A stretch of DNA of 64,000 nt from Gluconobacter aidae (GCF_009547075.1 NZ_WIPH01000008.1:1-64000); one strand, 5' to 3'; positions 9,179-18,546 are shown, numbered from the stretch's first letter. Notes: generated by a model from the letters alone, not told the origin. Translations and numbers: made by a program.

Positions 9179-9901
9179 ATGTCAGCGTCACATAATCCAG
9201 AGGATGTCCATGATCGATGCGCCCATTGCGTGGGGCGGCGTCTGAGTATCTGTAGCAGCATTGACGACTGTGACCTGGCCATCCTTGCCAATGAATCTTC
9301 CCGCATGACAGTCGCGGACGGCCGTTCCTTTATCGAGGAAGGCGCGCCAGCCAATGATTTCTTTGTCGTGACCGGCGGGCGGGTCAAGCTCTTCACCCTT
9401 CTTCCGGATGGCCGGCGTCAGATCACCGGCTTTGCGGAAGGCGGGGACTTCCTGGGACTTGCCGCCTCCACCAGCTATGCCTTCGGCGCCGAAGCGCTTG
9501 GCGGTGCAACACTCTGCCGCTTCCCCCATGCCGGCATGCAGCGCCTGACCGAACGCTTCCCCAGCCTCGAACACCGCTTGCGCGAGGAAGCCTCCCGCGA
9601 GCTGGCCCTGATGCAGGCTCGCATGACGCTTCTGGGACGCAAGACAGCCCGCGAGCGCGTAGCGACCTTCCTGATCGAACGCTGCTCCCGTCTGGACAGG
9701 GCAGGCCCGTCCCACCCGGTCGAACTCGATCTGCCGATGCCCCGAACCGATATCGCGGATTATCTCGGACTCACTATCGAGACAGTCAGCCGGATCCTCA
9801 GCGCATTCAAAAAAGAGAAACTCATCAATATCAGAAGCATCACCCATATCACGTTACTGACTCCCGAGCGGATATCGATGATCGCCGAAGGCATGGAATA
9901 G
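9179..9901 (+). CDS. goxR: FNR-type Crp/Fnr transcriptional regulator (GoxR-like)
   Basis: A 240-residue protein with an N-terminal cyclic-nucleotide-fold domain, a dimerisation helix and a C-terminal winged helix-turn-helix (about residues 175-235). The recognition region reads YLGLTIETVSRILS, with the E..SR pattern used by FNR to read TTGAT half-sites. Cys14, Cys17 and Cys25 (C-x2-C-x7-C) plus Cys113 match the four ligands of an oxygen-labile [4Fe-4S] cluster in FnrN-type proteins. G. oxydans GoxR is a described regulator of this kind; identity with it is inferred from features and context. The frame is open from 9128, but ATG 9179 places the Cys motif at the usual distance from the N-terminus. 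Confidence 0.88.
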   Translation: MSASHNPEDVHDRCAHCVGRRLSICSSIDDCDLAILANESSRMTVADGRSFIEEGAPANDFFVVTGGRVKLFTLLPDGRRQITGFAEGGDFLGLAASTSYAFGAEALGGATLCRFPHAGMQRLTERFPSLEHRLREEASRELALMQARMTLLGRKTARERVATFLIERCSRLDRAGPSHPVELDLPMPRTDIADYLGLTIETVSRILSAFKKEKLINIRSITHITLLTPERISMIAEGME

Positions 9902-9974
9902 CCATTTTCGAAAAAGGCCACATTCCCGCCATCAGGGCGTGCTCTGTTTTACTGTTCCGTTTACAGGAGATTTT

Positions 9975-10430
9975 ATGAATTTCACTCTCTTTTCCCGTTC
10001 GTTGCTTGCCACGGGACTGATTGCCAGCGCGGTTTCCCTTGCGCCGCAGGCCCATGCGGCGGACAGCACGACTTCGAGCACATGCCAGCAGACCGGCCAG
10101 AATGATCTCATTGGTCGTCTGGCACAGCGGGAAGACTGCCTCAACAGCAGGGTCCAGAACTACCAGAAGCAGTCACAGGAAGCACAGGCCGCCCGTGAGA
10201 AGCGGATTCAGGACCTGAAGGACAAATATACGAATGCCCCTGCGAACGAGAAGGCCCGTCTCCAGAAGCAGATCAGCAGTGAGCAGAGCAAACTGACGGA
10301 TCTGCGCGATCAGCAGAGCCAGCGCCTTCAGCAGTTGAAGAACGCTCCCAAGGAGCAGCGCGACCGCCTTAACAATCTGGGGGCCAAAACCCGTGGCGAT
10401 GTCAGCAATTTCCTGAATGGCGGCCTCTGA
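9975..10430 (+). CDS. Small exported coiled-coil protein of unknown function
   Basis: A 151-residue protein with a good signal peptide (SLLATGLIASAVSLAPQAHA) and a mature part dominated by Gln, Lys and Glu heptads from about residue 60 to 135 (repeated QKQ/QRL/LKD patterns), which predicts a long coiled coil. Two cysteines near the mature N-terminus (STCQQTG and EDCLNS) could form a disulfide. I do not recognise the family. ATG 9975 is chosen because AGGAGA lies just upstream; the frame opens at 9939. A terminator follows directly, so it is probably monocistronic. Confidence 0.75.
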   Translation: MNFTLFSRSLLATGLIASAVSLAPQAHAADSTTSSTCQQTGQNDLIGRLAQREDCLNSRVQNYQKQSQEAQAAREKRIQDLKDKYTNAPANEKARLQKQISSEQSKLTDLRDQQSQRLQQLKNAPKEQRDRLNNLGAKTRGDVSNFLNGGL

Positions 10431-10439
10431 ACTCCTCTG

Positions 10440-10466
10440 CCGCCCCGCTCTGGCGGGGCGGATTTT
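10440..10466 (+). terminator. Rho-independent terminator
   Basis: CCGCCCCG and CGGGGCGG form an 8-bp perfect stem with a six-base loop, followed by ATTTT. It lies ten bases after the coiled-coil protein stop and between convergent genes. Confidence 0.75.
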
Positions 10467-10481
10467 CAGGCTTTCAGGGGG

Positions 10482-11921
10482 TCATAATCTCCTGAAAGCC
10501 TGAAGAGCCCGATCCCGTCCTTCTTTCAGGTCGATGATCGGATACGGATAGGTTTTGCCAAGCCGGACGTGACCTTTCCGCAGATCCTCTTCATTCGCGG
10601 CCCATGGCTCGAACAGGGCGCGGCCTGAAAGCCCACGCAGTTCCGGCACCCACTGACGGATGTAATCGCCATCCGGATCGAATTTTTCCGCCTGTCTGGT
10701 CGGGTTGAAAATCCTGAAAAAAGGCGTGGCTTCGATGCCCGTTCCAGCAACCCATTGCCAGTTCATGGCATTGTTGGCGAAATCCGCGTCCACCAGCGTA
10801 TCACGGAACCAGGCGTCTCCCTTTTTCCAGTCCATCAGAAGGTGCTTCGTCAGGAAAGACCCGACAATCATGCGCGCCCGGTTGTGCATCCAGCCTGTCT
10901 GCCAGAGCTGGCGCATCGCCGCGTCCACGATTGGCACGCCTGTCCGGCCCTGCTGCCATGCCTTGAGATCCGCAGCACTGCTCCGCCATTTCAGTCCTGA
11001 GAACTTCGGATTGAGGTTTTCGAACGGAAGCTTCGAGAAATGATACAGGGTGTAGCGTGCAAACTCCCGCCATCCGAGTTCCGACAGGAAGATCCTCGGG
11101 CCTTCCGCATGGGCGCCATGTTTCTGAAGGGCCGCCCAGACCTGCCGGGGCGAGACTGCTCCCGAGGCGAGATAGGGCGACAGGCGGGATGTTCCCTCCT
11201 CCGCCACCTGGTCACGCCCCCCAGGATAACGGGAAACGGACTGTCTGAGGAAATCCTCAAGATGTTCCTGCGCTTCAGCCTCCCCCGGCTCCCATGTTTT
11301 TCTGAAACCCGCCGCCCAGTCCGGAGCATGGGGGCAGAGATCATCCTCTTTCAGTCTTGCGTCGGGCAGGGTGGAGGAGGGAACAGCATGAAAGGACAGA
11401 CGGACGGGCGCCTCAAGCGGTTCTGGAACGATATGCGTCTGGAGCGCCTTCCAGAACGATCCGCAGATCCTGTAAAACCCATCCTGTTTCGTCCGCACGG
11501 CTTCGGGATCCACCAGAACCGTGCCCCAGTGAGGACCAACCTCGCATCCCTGCTGTTCCAGCGTTTTCCGGATACGCTCGTCCTGCGCCCGTTCCTTCTC
11601 GTGCAGTCGATGATGCCAGTAAACCGAGGTTGCGCCCGTCAGCGTCGTGAGTTGAGGAAGCAGCTTTTCGGCGGACCCCGAAAGTGTCAGCAGCGTTCCA
11701 CCCTGTTTCTTCAGGTTCCGTCGCAGATCGGCCAGCGCCCCATGCAGCCACCAGCGGGCGGCGGCTCCCAGAGGATGAAGGGCTGGTGTAATGTCATCAA
11801 GGATATAGAGGCAGATCAGCGGCTGGTCTGAAGCCGCCGCTTCATGCAGGGCAGGATGGTCTGCCATGCGCAGATCGTCTCGAAACCAGACGATGGCAGG
11901 GCGGTTGCAGGAACTGGACAT
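10482..11921 (-). CDS. phrB: Deoxyribodipyrimidine photolyase
   Basis: A 479-residue flavoprotein that uses blue light to split cyclobutane pyrimidine dimers. The N-terminal alpha/beta antenna domain starts with IVWFRDDLRMADHPAL. The C-terminal FAD and DNA-binding helical domain carries WREFARYTLYHF, the signature W-x-T-G-W-M-H-N-R-A-R-M (LWQTGWMHNRARM), and DADFANNAMNWQWVAGTG. These are the class I CPD photolyase motifs, and length is normal. GAGG upstream of ATG 11921 supports the start. It stands alone and converges on the coiled-coil protein gene. Confidence 0.95.
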   Translation of the reverse strand: MSSSCNRPAIVWFRDDLRMADHPALHEAAASDQPLICLYILDDITPALHPLGAAARWWLHGALADLRRNLKKQGGTLLTLSGSAEKLLPQLTTLTGATSVYWHHRLHEKERAQDERIRKTLEQQGCEVGPHWGTVLVDPEAVRTKQDGFYRICGSFWKALQTHIVPEPLEAPVRLSFHAVPSSTLPDARLKEDDLCPHAPDWAAGFRKTWEPGEAEAQEHLEDFLRQSVSRYPGGRDQVAEEGTSRLSPYLASGAVSPRQVWAALQKHGAHAEGPRIFLSELGWREFARYTLYHFSKLPFENLNPKFSGLKWRSSAADLKAWQQGRTGVPIVDAAMRQLWQTGWMHNRARMIVGSFLTKHLLMDWKKGDAWFRDTLVDADFANNAMNWQWVAGTGIEATPFFRIFNPTRQAEKFDPDGDYIRQWVPELRGLSGRALFEPWAANEEDLRKGHVRLGKTYPYPIIDLKEGRDRALQAFRRL

Positions 11922-12120
11922 GGATCCTCACAGCAGGGGAAAACATTTCATAAAGCGCGTGACGGCGCAGGTCGTTCAGAATGAGTCCCATCAGAACGGC
12001 ATCAAGTCATTTCCCCGGTCTGAACGGCTCATTACCTGAAAAAAATTTCTCTTCCTGTTGTGAACCATTGTCATCGGATGTCGTTTACAAGGCAAAACGC
12101 TCTTTAGAGGATTTTTACCT

Positions 12121-12312
12121 ATGTCCACCAAATCCATCACACGCATTGCCCTGTCTCTGGCTCTTCTGTCCGGTGCCGGTGTTTCGCTCTCGGCCTGCAA
12201 TACCGTTCATGGCGCCGGTCAGGACGTGAGTTCGGTCGGGCATGATGTTTCCCGCGGTGCCGATGCCACGCAGAACGCCATTCAGCGTAACACCCCGGCT
12301 TCCAGGAACTGA
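12121..12312 (+). CDS. Entericidin-type small lipoprotein
   Basis: A 63-residue lipoprotein with signal peptide LALLSGAGVSLSAC, where Cys25 or so is the lipidation site. The short mature part (NTVHGAGQDVSSVGHDV...) matches the GxGxDV-G-DVS pattern of entericidin A/B proteins. In enterobacteria EcnA and EcnB form an antidote/toxin lipoprotein pair; here there is a single gene, as is common in alphaproteobacteria, so a toxin role should not be assumed. AGGA precedes the ATG and a strong terminator follows. Confidence 0.88.
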   Translation: MSTKSITRIALSLALLSGAGVSLSACNTVHGAGQDVSSVGHDVSRGADATQNAIQRNTPASRN

Positions 12313-12347
12313 GCCTCTCCTCCGGGCTATCGGGTCTATCGGGCAGG

Positions 12348-12377
12348 CCGCCAGATCTTCGGATCTGGCGGTTTTTT
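12348..12377 (+). terminator. Strong Rho-independent terminator
   Basis: A perfect 10-bp stem (CCGCCAGATC/GATCTGGCGG) with a TTCG tetraloop and six T residues. It follows the entericidin-like gene. Confidence 0.93.
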
Positions 12378-12478
12378 CGTATCTACCCGGCAGACCGGAT
12401 CTGTCCTCACTGGAATGCGAATGCATTTTTGCTTGTCATTCACCGCAGGACAGTCCCATAGTTTCCTTTGAACAAAGA

Positions 12479-12630
12479 CGTTCTCAGGGCGGGGTGAAAT
12501 TCCCCACCGGCGGTATTGGCGGTTTTCTCCGCCTCAGCCCGCGAGCGCCTTCCGGATTTCGGTCCGGAAGGGACAAGCAGATCCGGTGAGACTCCGGAGC
12601 CGACGGTTAGAGTCCGGATGGAAGAGAACG
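12479..12630 (+). promoter_or_regulatory. FMN riboswitch (RFN element)
   Basis: All conserved RFN blocks are present in order: TTCTCAGGGCGGGGTGAAAT, CCCCACCGGCGGTA, AGCCCGCGAGCGC, then AGATCCGGTGAGA, CCGACGGTTAGAGTCCGGAT and the closing GAAGAGAAC that pairs with GTTCTC. It sits about 120 nt before the first riboflavin gene and should shut the rib operon down when FMN is plentiful. The 12631-12750 stretch, rich in G/C inverted segments, is the presumed expression platform. Confidence 0.97.
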
Positions 12631-12750
12631 CAGCACTTGTCCGGTCACGGGCAGGTCAGGGCGCGTGTTGTCCTGCCTGTTTCCCGTACCGGCTGAGGGC
12701 GGCGTGCGCCTTGCGGGCGTCCCGACTGTAACGGGACCAGAAGACGCAAC

Positions 12751-13800
12751 TTGGCTGACCAGACTACTCTTTCCGACACAGTTTCGCTGACCGCGATCCG
12801 CCATGGCTTTCGTTCGGCCATCGCACAGGCTGTCGACACTTTCGGCGCTACGGCCCCCAACCCGTCTGTGGGCTGCGCGCTGCTGGATGCGGAGGGCCGT
12901 ATCCTCACGGTCGGCGTGCATCCTCGCGCGGGGCAGCCCCATGCCGAAGCCATGGCTCTGGCTCAAGCCAAGACGGCAGGCGTGCTGGATCAGGCGCGCG
13001 TGGCCCTCGTCACGCTGGAGCCCTGCAACCACACCGGGCGCACGCCGCCGTGCAGCGAGGCTCTACGCAGCAGCCCGGTCCGCGAAGTCTGGATCGGTGC
13101 GGCCGATCCGAACCCGCAGGCCACGGGTGGTGCGGCACGACTGCGCGAAATGCCGGGCGGCAAGCGCTTGGTCATGCTGGCTGATCGGCCGGACATGGCC
13201 GGTCTGGAGCGGGACTGCCGCGCCCTTCTGGCCCCTTTCGCAAGCCGCGTCGTCCGGCACCGCCCCTGGATCAGCGTCAAACAGGCGCTGGACGAACAGG
13301 GCTCCATGGTGCCGCCGCCGGGACAGAAAACCTTCACATCCCCGAACTCGCTCACCCTCGCGCATCGTCTGCGCCGGGCGACGGATGCGATCATCACCGG
13401 CGTCGGCACCGTTCTGGCGGACCGGCCGCGCTTCACGGTCCGCCATGTCGCGGACCATGAGGACCGTTCGCCGCGCCTGCTCGTCGTCTGTGACCGTCAC
13501 GGCCGCCTTCCGGCAGACTGGGCTGCCGGGATGACGCAGGCCGGGTTCGAAGTTCTCACCAGTTCCGATCTGCTCTCCGTCCCCGCCATGCTGGCGAAGC
13601 GGGGCGTGAACTGGGCGATGATCGAAGCCGGCCCGGCCCTGCTGGCATCCGTGGCCGAAGCCGGGCTGTGGGACGACTGGCTCACCATTCACAAAACCCC
13701 GGGCCACAACATTGCGGGCGCTGACCGCATCGACCTGAAATCGCGGGACGAGAGCCCGCTGCGACTGCTGAGGGAAAACGCATGTTCTCTGGAATCATAG
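12751..13800 (+). CDS. ribD: Bifunctional riboflavin deaminase/reductase RibD
   Basis: A 349-residue enzyme doing two riboflavin steps: deamination of the pyrimidine from GTP, then reduction of the ribosyl side chain. The N-terminal deaminase domain has the zinc site HAEAMAL and PCNHTGRTPPC. The C-terminal reductase domain (from about residue 150) has VRHRPWISVKQALDEQG and the TDAIITGVGTVLADRP motif. The likely start is TTG at 12751, because the deaminase fold begins within 15 residues and no ATG fits. Its end overlaps ribE by 19 bases. First gene of the operon after the FMN riboswitch. Confidence 0.95.
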   Translation: MADQTTLSDTVSLTAIRHGFRSAIAQAVDTFGATAPNPSVGCALLDAEGRILTVGVHPRAGQPHAEAMALAQAKTAGVLDQARVALVTLEPCNHTGRTPPCSEALRSSPVREVWIGAADPNPQATGGAARLREMPGGKRLVMLADRPDMAGLERDCRALLAPFASRVVRHRPWISVKQALDEQGSMVPPPGQKTFTSPNSLTLAHRLRRATDAIITGVGTVLADRPRFTVRHVADHEDRSPRLLVVCDRHGRLPADWAAGMTQAGFEVLTSSDLLSVPAMLAKRGVNWAMIEAGPALLASVAEAGLWDDWLTIHKTPGHNIAGADRIDLKSRDESPLRLLRENACSLES

Positions 13801-14420
13801 AGCGTCTGGGAACCGTCCGCTCCGCGTCCGTCCGTGACAGAGCGATGGACCTGACCGTGGAGACAGGCTTTCCAGATCTGGAACTCGGCGAGAGCGTGGC
13901 GGTCAACGGCGTGTGTCTGACGGTCGAGACCTTCGATGCGGCAGGTGTGGCGACGTTTCATCTCAGCGGCGAGACGCTGTCCCGCACGCCGCTGGATCAA
14001 CTCAGGGCCGGATCACGCGTCAATCTGGAACGCGCCGTCGCCGCCAGCACGCGCCTTTCGGGCCATATCGTTCAGGGCCATGTGGATGGCGTGGCGACCC
14101 TCGCCAGCGTTGAAAAAGCGGGCGATTCCTATGCCCTGCACGTGTTCGTCCCACAGGTGCTGCGCCAGTATGTCGTGGAAAAGGGCTCCATCACCTTCGA
14201 CGGCATCAGCCTGACGGTGAACGATCTGCATGATGACATCACGCGCGGCAGTCAGGCTGGTTTCGAAGTCGGCCTGACGATCATCCCGCACACCTGGGAA
14301 CACACCAACCTCTCCACACTGTCGGTCGGGGACCGGATGGATGTGGAGGTCGATGTGCTGTCCAAATATGTTGAGAACCTGCTGCGGTTCTCCCCCAGCC
14401 TTGGAAAGGTGGCCTCATGA
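13782..14420 (+). CDS. ribE: Riboflavin synthase alpha chain
   Basis: A 212-residue enzyme that dismutates two 6,7-dimethyl-8-ribityllumazine molecules to riboflavin. It has the family N-terminus MFSGIIERLGTV and two lumazine-binding barrel repeats, each with a VNGVCLTV/FDGISLTVN-like block and SGHIVQGHVDGVA in the first repeat. Length is normal. It overlaps ribD upstream and ribBA downstream (ATGA), so the operon is tightly coupled. Confidence 0.95.
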   Translation: MFSGIIERLGTVRSASVRDRAMDLTVETGFPDLELGESVAVNGVCLTVETFDAAGVATFHLSGETLSRTPLDQLRAGSRVNLERAVAASTRLSGHIVQGHVDGVATLASVEKAGDSYALHVFVPQVLRQYVVEKGSITFDGISLTVNDLHDDITRGSQAGFEVGLTIIPHTWEHTNLSTLSVGDRMDVEVDVLSKYVENLLRFSPSLGKVAS

Positions 14421-15670
14421 AGCCGTCCCTGAAAGCAGCCATCGAGGCCATCCGCGCCGGCGGGATGGTCGTCATGGTCGATGACGAAAACCGGGAGAAC
14501 GAGGGCGATCTGGTCATGGCGGCGCAGTTCGCCACGCCGGAAGCCATCAATTTCATGGTCCGCGAGGCGCGCGGGCTGGTCTGCCTGCCGCTGGAAGCCG
14601 AACAGGTGGACCGCCTTGGCCTGCCGCCCATGGTCACGCGCAACCGCGACCCGCGCGGCACGGCCTTCACGGTTTCGATCGAAGCGGCAACAGGTGTGAC
14701 GACCGGCATTTCCGCCGCCGACCGCGCCCGCACGATCGTCGTTGCCGCCAATCCGGCCGCCATGCCGGAGGACGTCGTCTCGCCCGGCCACATCTTCCCA
14801 CTTCGCGCCCATCCGGAAGGCGTGCTGGGCCGCAACGGCCATACGGAGGGCTCCATCGATATCGCGCGTCTGGCCGGGCTGGAACCGGCTGGCGTGATCT
14901 GCGAGATCATGGCCGATGACGGCAGCATGATGCGCCTGCCGGAACTTCGGAAATATGCGGCAAAGCACAACATGCCCGTAGTCAGCATCGCAGACCTTCA
15001 GGAGTGGTGCCGCGAGCATGGCCGTGGCCCCGTCGTAGGCCATGACCTGATCTGCACGCCCGTCCCTGCGGCTGGCGAGATGGTAGCCGAATCCGCCCTT
15101 CCTAGTATCTTTGGGGGTCATGACCTGAGGATTCATGCTTTCCGCGCCGTCGATGGCGTGGAGCATGTCGCGCTGGTGAAGGGCGATCCGTCCAAAGGCG
15201 TGCCGCTGGTGCGTCTGCATTCGGAATGTGTGACGGGCGATGCGCTAGGCTCCCTGCGCTGCGACTGCGGCGCGCAGCTCCGCGAGGCGCTGGAGCGCAT
15301 TTCGGCGTCGGAGTCCGGCGTGCTGGTCTATCTGCGCGGCCATGAAGGACGTGGGATCGGACTGGCCAACAAGATCCGCGCCTACGAGCTTCAGGATCAT
15401 GGCATGGACACGGTGGAGGCCAACGAGGCCCTCGGCCTGCCCGCCGATGCCCGCGAATGGGATGCGGCGGCCGATCTTCTGCGGCATCTGGGGGTGAGTT
15501 CGCTCCGCCTTCTGACGAACAATCCGGACAAGGAATCCAACCTCGTCCGCTTCGGCTTTGACGTAAAATCCAGCGAGCGGCTGGAAATCGAGGCCAATCC
15601 TTTCAACCGCGCCTATCTTGCGACCAAACGCACACGGATGGGCCATTTCCTTCAGGAACAACCGGCATGA
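14417..15670 (+). CDS. ribBA: Bifunctional DHBP synthase / GTP cyclohydrolase II
   Basis: A 417-residue fusion making both riboflavin precursors. Residues 1-205 are 3,4-dihydroxy-2-butanone-4-phosphate synthase (DDENRENEGDLVMAA, then HTEGSIDIARLAGL). Residues from about 215 are GTP cyclohydrolase II, with the zinc cysteines in CVTGDALGSLRCDCG and the RGHEGRGIGLANKIRAYELQ active-site region, both intact, so both halves look functional. The start overlaps the ribE stop and the end overlaps the ribH start. Confidence 0.95.
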   Translation: MKPSLKAAIEAIRAGGMVVMVDDENRENEGDLVMAAQFATPEAINFMVREARGLVCLPLEAEQVDRLGLPPMVTRNRDPRGTAFTVSIEAATGVTTGISAADRARTIVVAANPAAMPEDVVSPGHIFPLRAHPEGVLGRNGHTEGSIDIARLAGLEPAGVICEIMADDGSMMRLPELRKYAAKHNMPVVSIADLQEWCREHGRGPVVGHDLICTPVPAAGEMVAESALPSIFGGHDLRIHAFRAVDGVEHVALVKGDPSKGVPLVRLHSECVTGDALGSLRCDCGAQLREALERISASESGVLVYLRGHEGRGIGLANKIRAYELQDHGMDTVEANEALGLPADAREWDAAADLLRHLGVSSLRLLTNNPDKESNLVRFGFDVKSSERLEIEANPFNRAYLATKRTRMGHFLQEQPA

Positions 15671-16146
15671 GCAAGCACATCCCCGTAGCCCCCGACCTGC
15701 GTCTCTCGCCTGCGCCGAAAATGGCCATCGTGGTCAGCCGCTTCAACACGAACATCACGGGCGGCCTGAAGAACGGTTCGCTCGAATGGCTGGAAGAACG
15801 GGGCATCACGGATGTGGACGTCTATGATGCGCCCGGCGCTTTCGAACTGCCGCTTCTGGCGCAGCGTCTGGCGAAGTCGGGCAAGTATGAAGGCGTGATC
15901 TGTCTGGGTTGCGTCATCAAGGGTGACACCGCGCATTTCGAGTTCATCTCGCTGGGCGCGACCATCGGCATCATGCAGGCCCAACTTGCGACCGAAGTGC
16001 CGATCGCCTTCGGAATCCTCACGACCTACACCGAGCAGCAAGCCGTGGACCGCTCCCGCAAGGATGCCGAGAACAAAGGCCGCGAAGCAGCAGCTGCCTG
16101 CGTTGAAAGCGTGGCCTTCCTGCGGAACGTTCCCGGCCAGCCCTGA
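15667..16146 (+). CDS. ribH: Lumazine synthase
   Basis: A 159-residue enzyme condensing the RibA- and RibB-derived precursors to 6,7-dimethyl-8-ribityllumazine; it forms 60-mers or pentamers in other bacteria. Motifs seen are VVSRFNTNITGGL, DVYDAPGAFELPLLAQ, CLGCVIKGDTAHFEFI and GILTTYTEQQAVDRS (the usual form is GVLTTEN-x-EQA). It overlaps ribBA by four bases and ends the operon. In many alphaproteobacteria nusB follows ribH, but not here. Confidence 0.95.
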   Translation: MSKHIPVAPDLRLSPAPKMAIVVSRFNTNITGGLKNGSLEWLEERGITDVDVYDAPGAFELPLLAQRLAKSGKYEGVICLGCVIKGDTAHFEFISLGATIGIMQAQLATEVPIAFGILTTYTEQQAVDRSRKDAENKGREAAAACVESVAFLRNVPGQP

Positions 16147-16165
16147 ACGGAGTGTGCTCCCGACG

Positions 16166-16187
16166 GTCGCGGTCTGTTTTCCGCGAC
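16166..16187 (+). terminator. Inverted repeat after ribH, possible terminator
   Basis: GTCGCGG and CCGCGAC make a 7-bp stem around an eight-base loop, 20 bases past the ribH stop. There is no T tract, so termination is only possible. The remaining spacer to 16412 turns AT-rich and holds no gene that I can support. Confidence 0.4.
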
Positions 16188-16412
16188 TGTTCGGGACTCT
16201 TCTTCTGGACAGACACTGCGATGACGAAGCAGACGACAGGCTGAATATTCCGTCAGACTTGCAATCGAACGCAATTTTTGATACATTTACCCAATGTAGA
16301 AGGGTCTTCAAGTCATCCCTTCACGACATTCCTGAAAATATATCAGATATTCCTTCCCGATGCCATCGGGCCAAGGTCGTTTACATTTTCTTCCTGAAAA
16401 TCGAGGAATTTA

Positions 16413-18533
16413 ATGTTGAAGAAATTAATTTTCTTTTGCGCATTGCTGTCCAGTCCGGCCCTGGCATCGGACGTAATCCCACAGACCTATCGCGCTACCG
16501 ACAACCAGTACCATACCGTTAATATTACTTCGACTCTTGATGCGACAGGAAAGCCGGTCGTAGGAGCCTATCAGGATCTGACCGGACAGTGGCATGCCAC
16601 GACGGTCTCCGTTCAGACCTGCGGACTTGATGCAGACAACCATCCCCTCCCCTGCACGGCCACCGCAACTGACAGCACCCTTGAGAGCTATCTCCAGAAA
16701 TCCGCCATCAGCGTAGCCAATGGCGTTGCCGGACTCGACTCATGGGGAGATGTCACCAGCCCTCTGACATCAGGAGCCGACTGGCTGGGCGCCTGGCAGA
16801 AAAATGTCCAGTCAGTCGATGCCTATGCTCAGGGCTACGAAAGCGCGCTTTTCGGCGGACAGGTGAAGACCGGCGAAAATAACGGCACCTATATGCCCCG
16901 CTCCCTTCTGGTCCAGAGCGATCCTTACGGTCCCTATTCAACCGGATGTGGCGTGGGTGTGGCCATGACCGGATCTGTCTATAACTCGCAGTATCCGATT
17001 TCCGAGCAGGACCCCCGCGTGGGGGCGGCCGCCGTGGTCGGCGTTGGCGGCTATGACACCGTTGCGAACTGTATTCTCGTCAGCAACATGCCAGCACGCC
17101 TCATCCTGACGGCAACAGGCTATACGGCAGCCTCCGTGCAGCTTGCGACGCCACTGACTGCGGCTCAGGCCGCACAGATCCACCCCAATATGTACATCAC
17201 GACGAACAGCCCCAATCCGGCCCTGACGCCAACAGCGACGGCAGGACAGCTTTCTCCGAAAAATCTCTATGCGGGGTTTGTAAGCGCGCAGCCGGCGACC
17301 GGTGCCACATCAATCAGCGTCTACGCCTGGGACGTTCCCGGAATCGGGACCAAGGCCAGTGGCCAGATTCCCCAGACAGAAACGCTTGATACCGTCTGGA
17401 GTGCGCGCTCAGCCCCGACGGTCTTTCTCGGTGGAGGTGCTGCGGGAAGTGCTTTTGGAAACAACCTGTTCTTCAGCCTCAATGCGGCCGATCTGACGCC
17501 CTCCACGACAAACCAGTCCCTGATTCATCAGATCACACCTACTGAAATCGATCTGGACATCATCAACGGAACGGCTCCAGCCAATTCCATCGACTGGCAG
17601 GGCATCAGCATGAACGCGGGCAATCAGCCTGCGGCCCTGACAACCGACAGTCGCCAGATCTTTCTGGGCGGCAACATCAATCACCACCTTCAGTTCGATG
17701 GTGGAAGCGGAAACTGGCTGATCGACGGCGACAATATTTCTGTCCCTTCCACGAAAAATCAGTCCATCTCATCCACGAACACGGCCCAGATCTATCAGGA
17801 ATGGGACCAGTGGGTCAGTTCCGCCAACAAGATGCGCTTCCTTTTGTGGAACGCCTTCGGCAACCCGTCCGCTACTGCGGGCTGGCAGCAGAGCGTTGTA
17901 CATCTGGGGCCTTCCGTGGACGGAGATCCTCAGGTGGCAGGAGATCCGGGAGGCTCCAAACAGGCCGACCTGGAATGGAATGTCGCAGGCAATTACGGCA
18001 GCCTGTCAATCTGCGGGTACGCGTCCGCCTGTGGCTTCCGGGTTAATGGCAACGGATCCGTCGCCATCTCCAACGGTCTGGATGTGGCTTCCGACAGCTA
18101 CCTTGAAAACGGCCATACCTTCTACATCAAGGCGGCTACCCTCTCGAATAATCTCCAGGCCGGATGGTGCGCTCCCGGAAGTTACATGATGGCCCTGTGT
18201 ACAAATGTCGGGGCCGGGGTAGCGTTGGCCGCATCCGGCGACCTGGAAAGCTCCGGAGGTTCCAGCAGCAGCAATTTCAGCACGACAGGGAATCTCTCGG
18301 GGCTGCACGCGGACGGGCACGGAAACTGGAACACGACGACGGACACTGCTGATGGTGGCGCGTTCCGTCAGGCGTCATATACCCTGGCATCCCTGCCCAC
18401 CGCCAACGAGACGGATGGCAATCACCTGTGGTGCTCGGACTGCAAACTGAACAGCATCACAGGCGTCGAAGTCTACTGGCACGCTTCAGCAGCAAAATGG
18501 ACTGACAGCCAGAACAATACTCTCGCAAACTGA
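16413..18533 (+). CDS. Large exported protein with phage tail-fibre-like C-terminus
   Basis: A 706-residue protein of unknown function. The N-terminus is a compact signal peptide (LKKLIFFCALLSSPALA). The body is rich in Ser, Thr, Asn and Gly with many short beta-type blocks (for example GSGNWLIDGDNISVPS) and no catalytic motif that I recognise. The C-terminal block, with HLWCSDC followed by a VYWHASAAKWTD-type ending, resembles the closing module of tail-fibre or adhesin proteins in prophages of acetic acid bacteria; this is from memory and unverified. The first 60 bases are AT-rich compared with neighbours. No other phage genes are nearby. It is probably a surface or extracellular beta-helical protein. 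Confidence 0.7.
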   Translation: MLKKLIFFCALLSSPALASDVIPQTYRATDNQYHTVNITSTLDATGKPVVGAYQDLTGQWHATTVSVQTCGLDADNHPLPCTATATDSTLESYLQKSAISVANGVAGLDSWGDVTSPLTSGADWLGAWQKNVQSVDAYAQGYESALFGGQVKTGENNGTYMPRSLLVQSDPYGPYSTGCGVGVAMTGSVYNSQYPISEQDPRVGAAAVVGVGGYDTVANCILVSNMPARLILTATGYTAASVQLATPLTAAQAAQIHPNMYITTNSPNPALTPTATAGQLSPKNLYAGFVSAQPATGATSISVYAWDVPGIGTKASGQIPQTETLDTVWSARSAPTVFLGGGAAGSAFGNNLFFSLNAADLTPSTTNQSLIHQITPTEIDLDIINGTAPANSIDWQGISMNAGNQPAALTTDSRQIFLGGNINHHLQFDGGSGNWLIDGDNISVPSTKNQSISSTNTAQIYQEWDQWVSSANKMRFLLWNAFGNPSATAGWQQSVVHLGPSVDGDPQVAGDPGGSKQADLEWNVAGNYGSLSICGYASACGFRVNGNGSVAISNGLDVASDSYLENGHTFYIKAATLSNNLQAGWCAPGSYMMALCTNVGAGVALAASGDLESSGGSSSSNFSTTGNLSGLHADGHGNWNTTTDTADGGAFRQASYTLASLPTANETDGNHLWCSDCKLNSITGVEVYWHASAAKWTDSQNNTLAN

Positions 18534-18546
18534 CCCGTTCCGCCAG

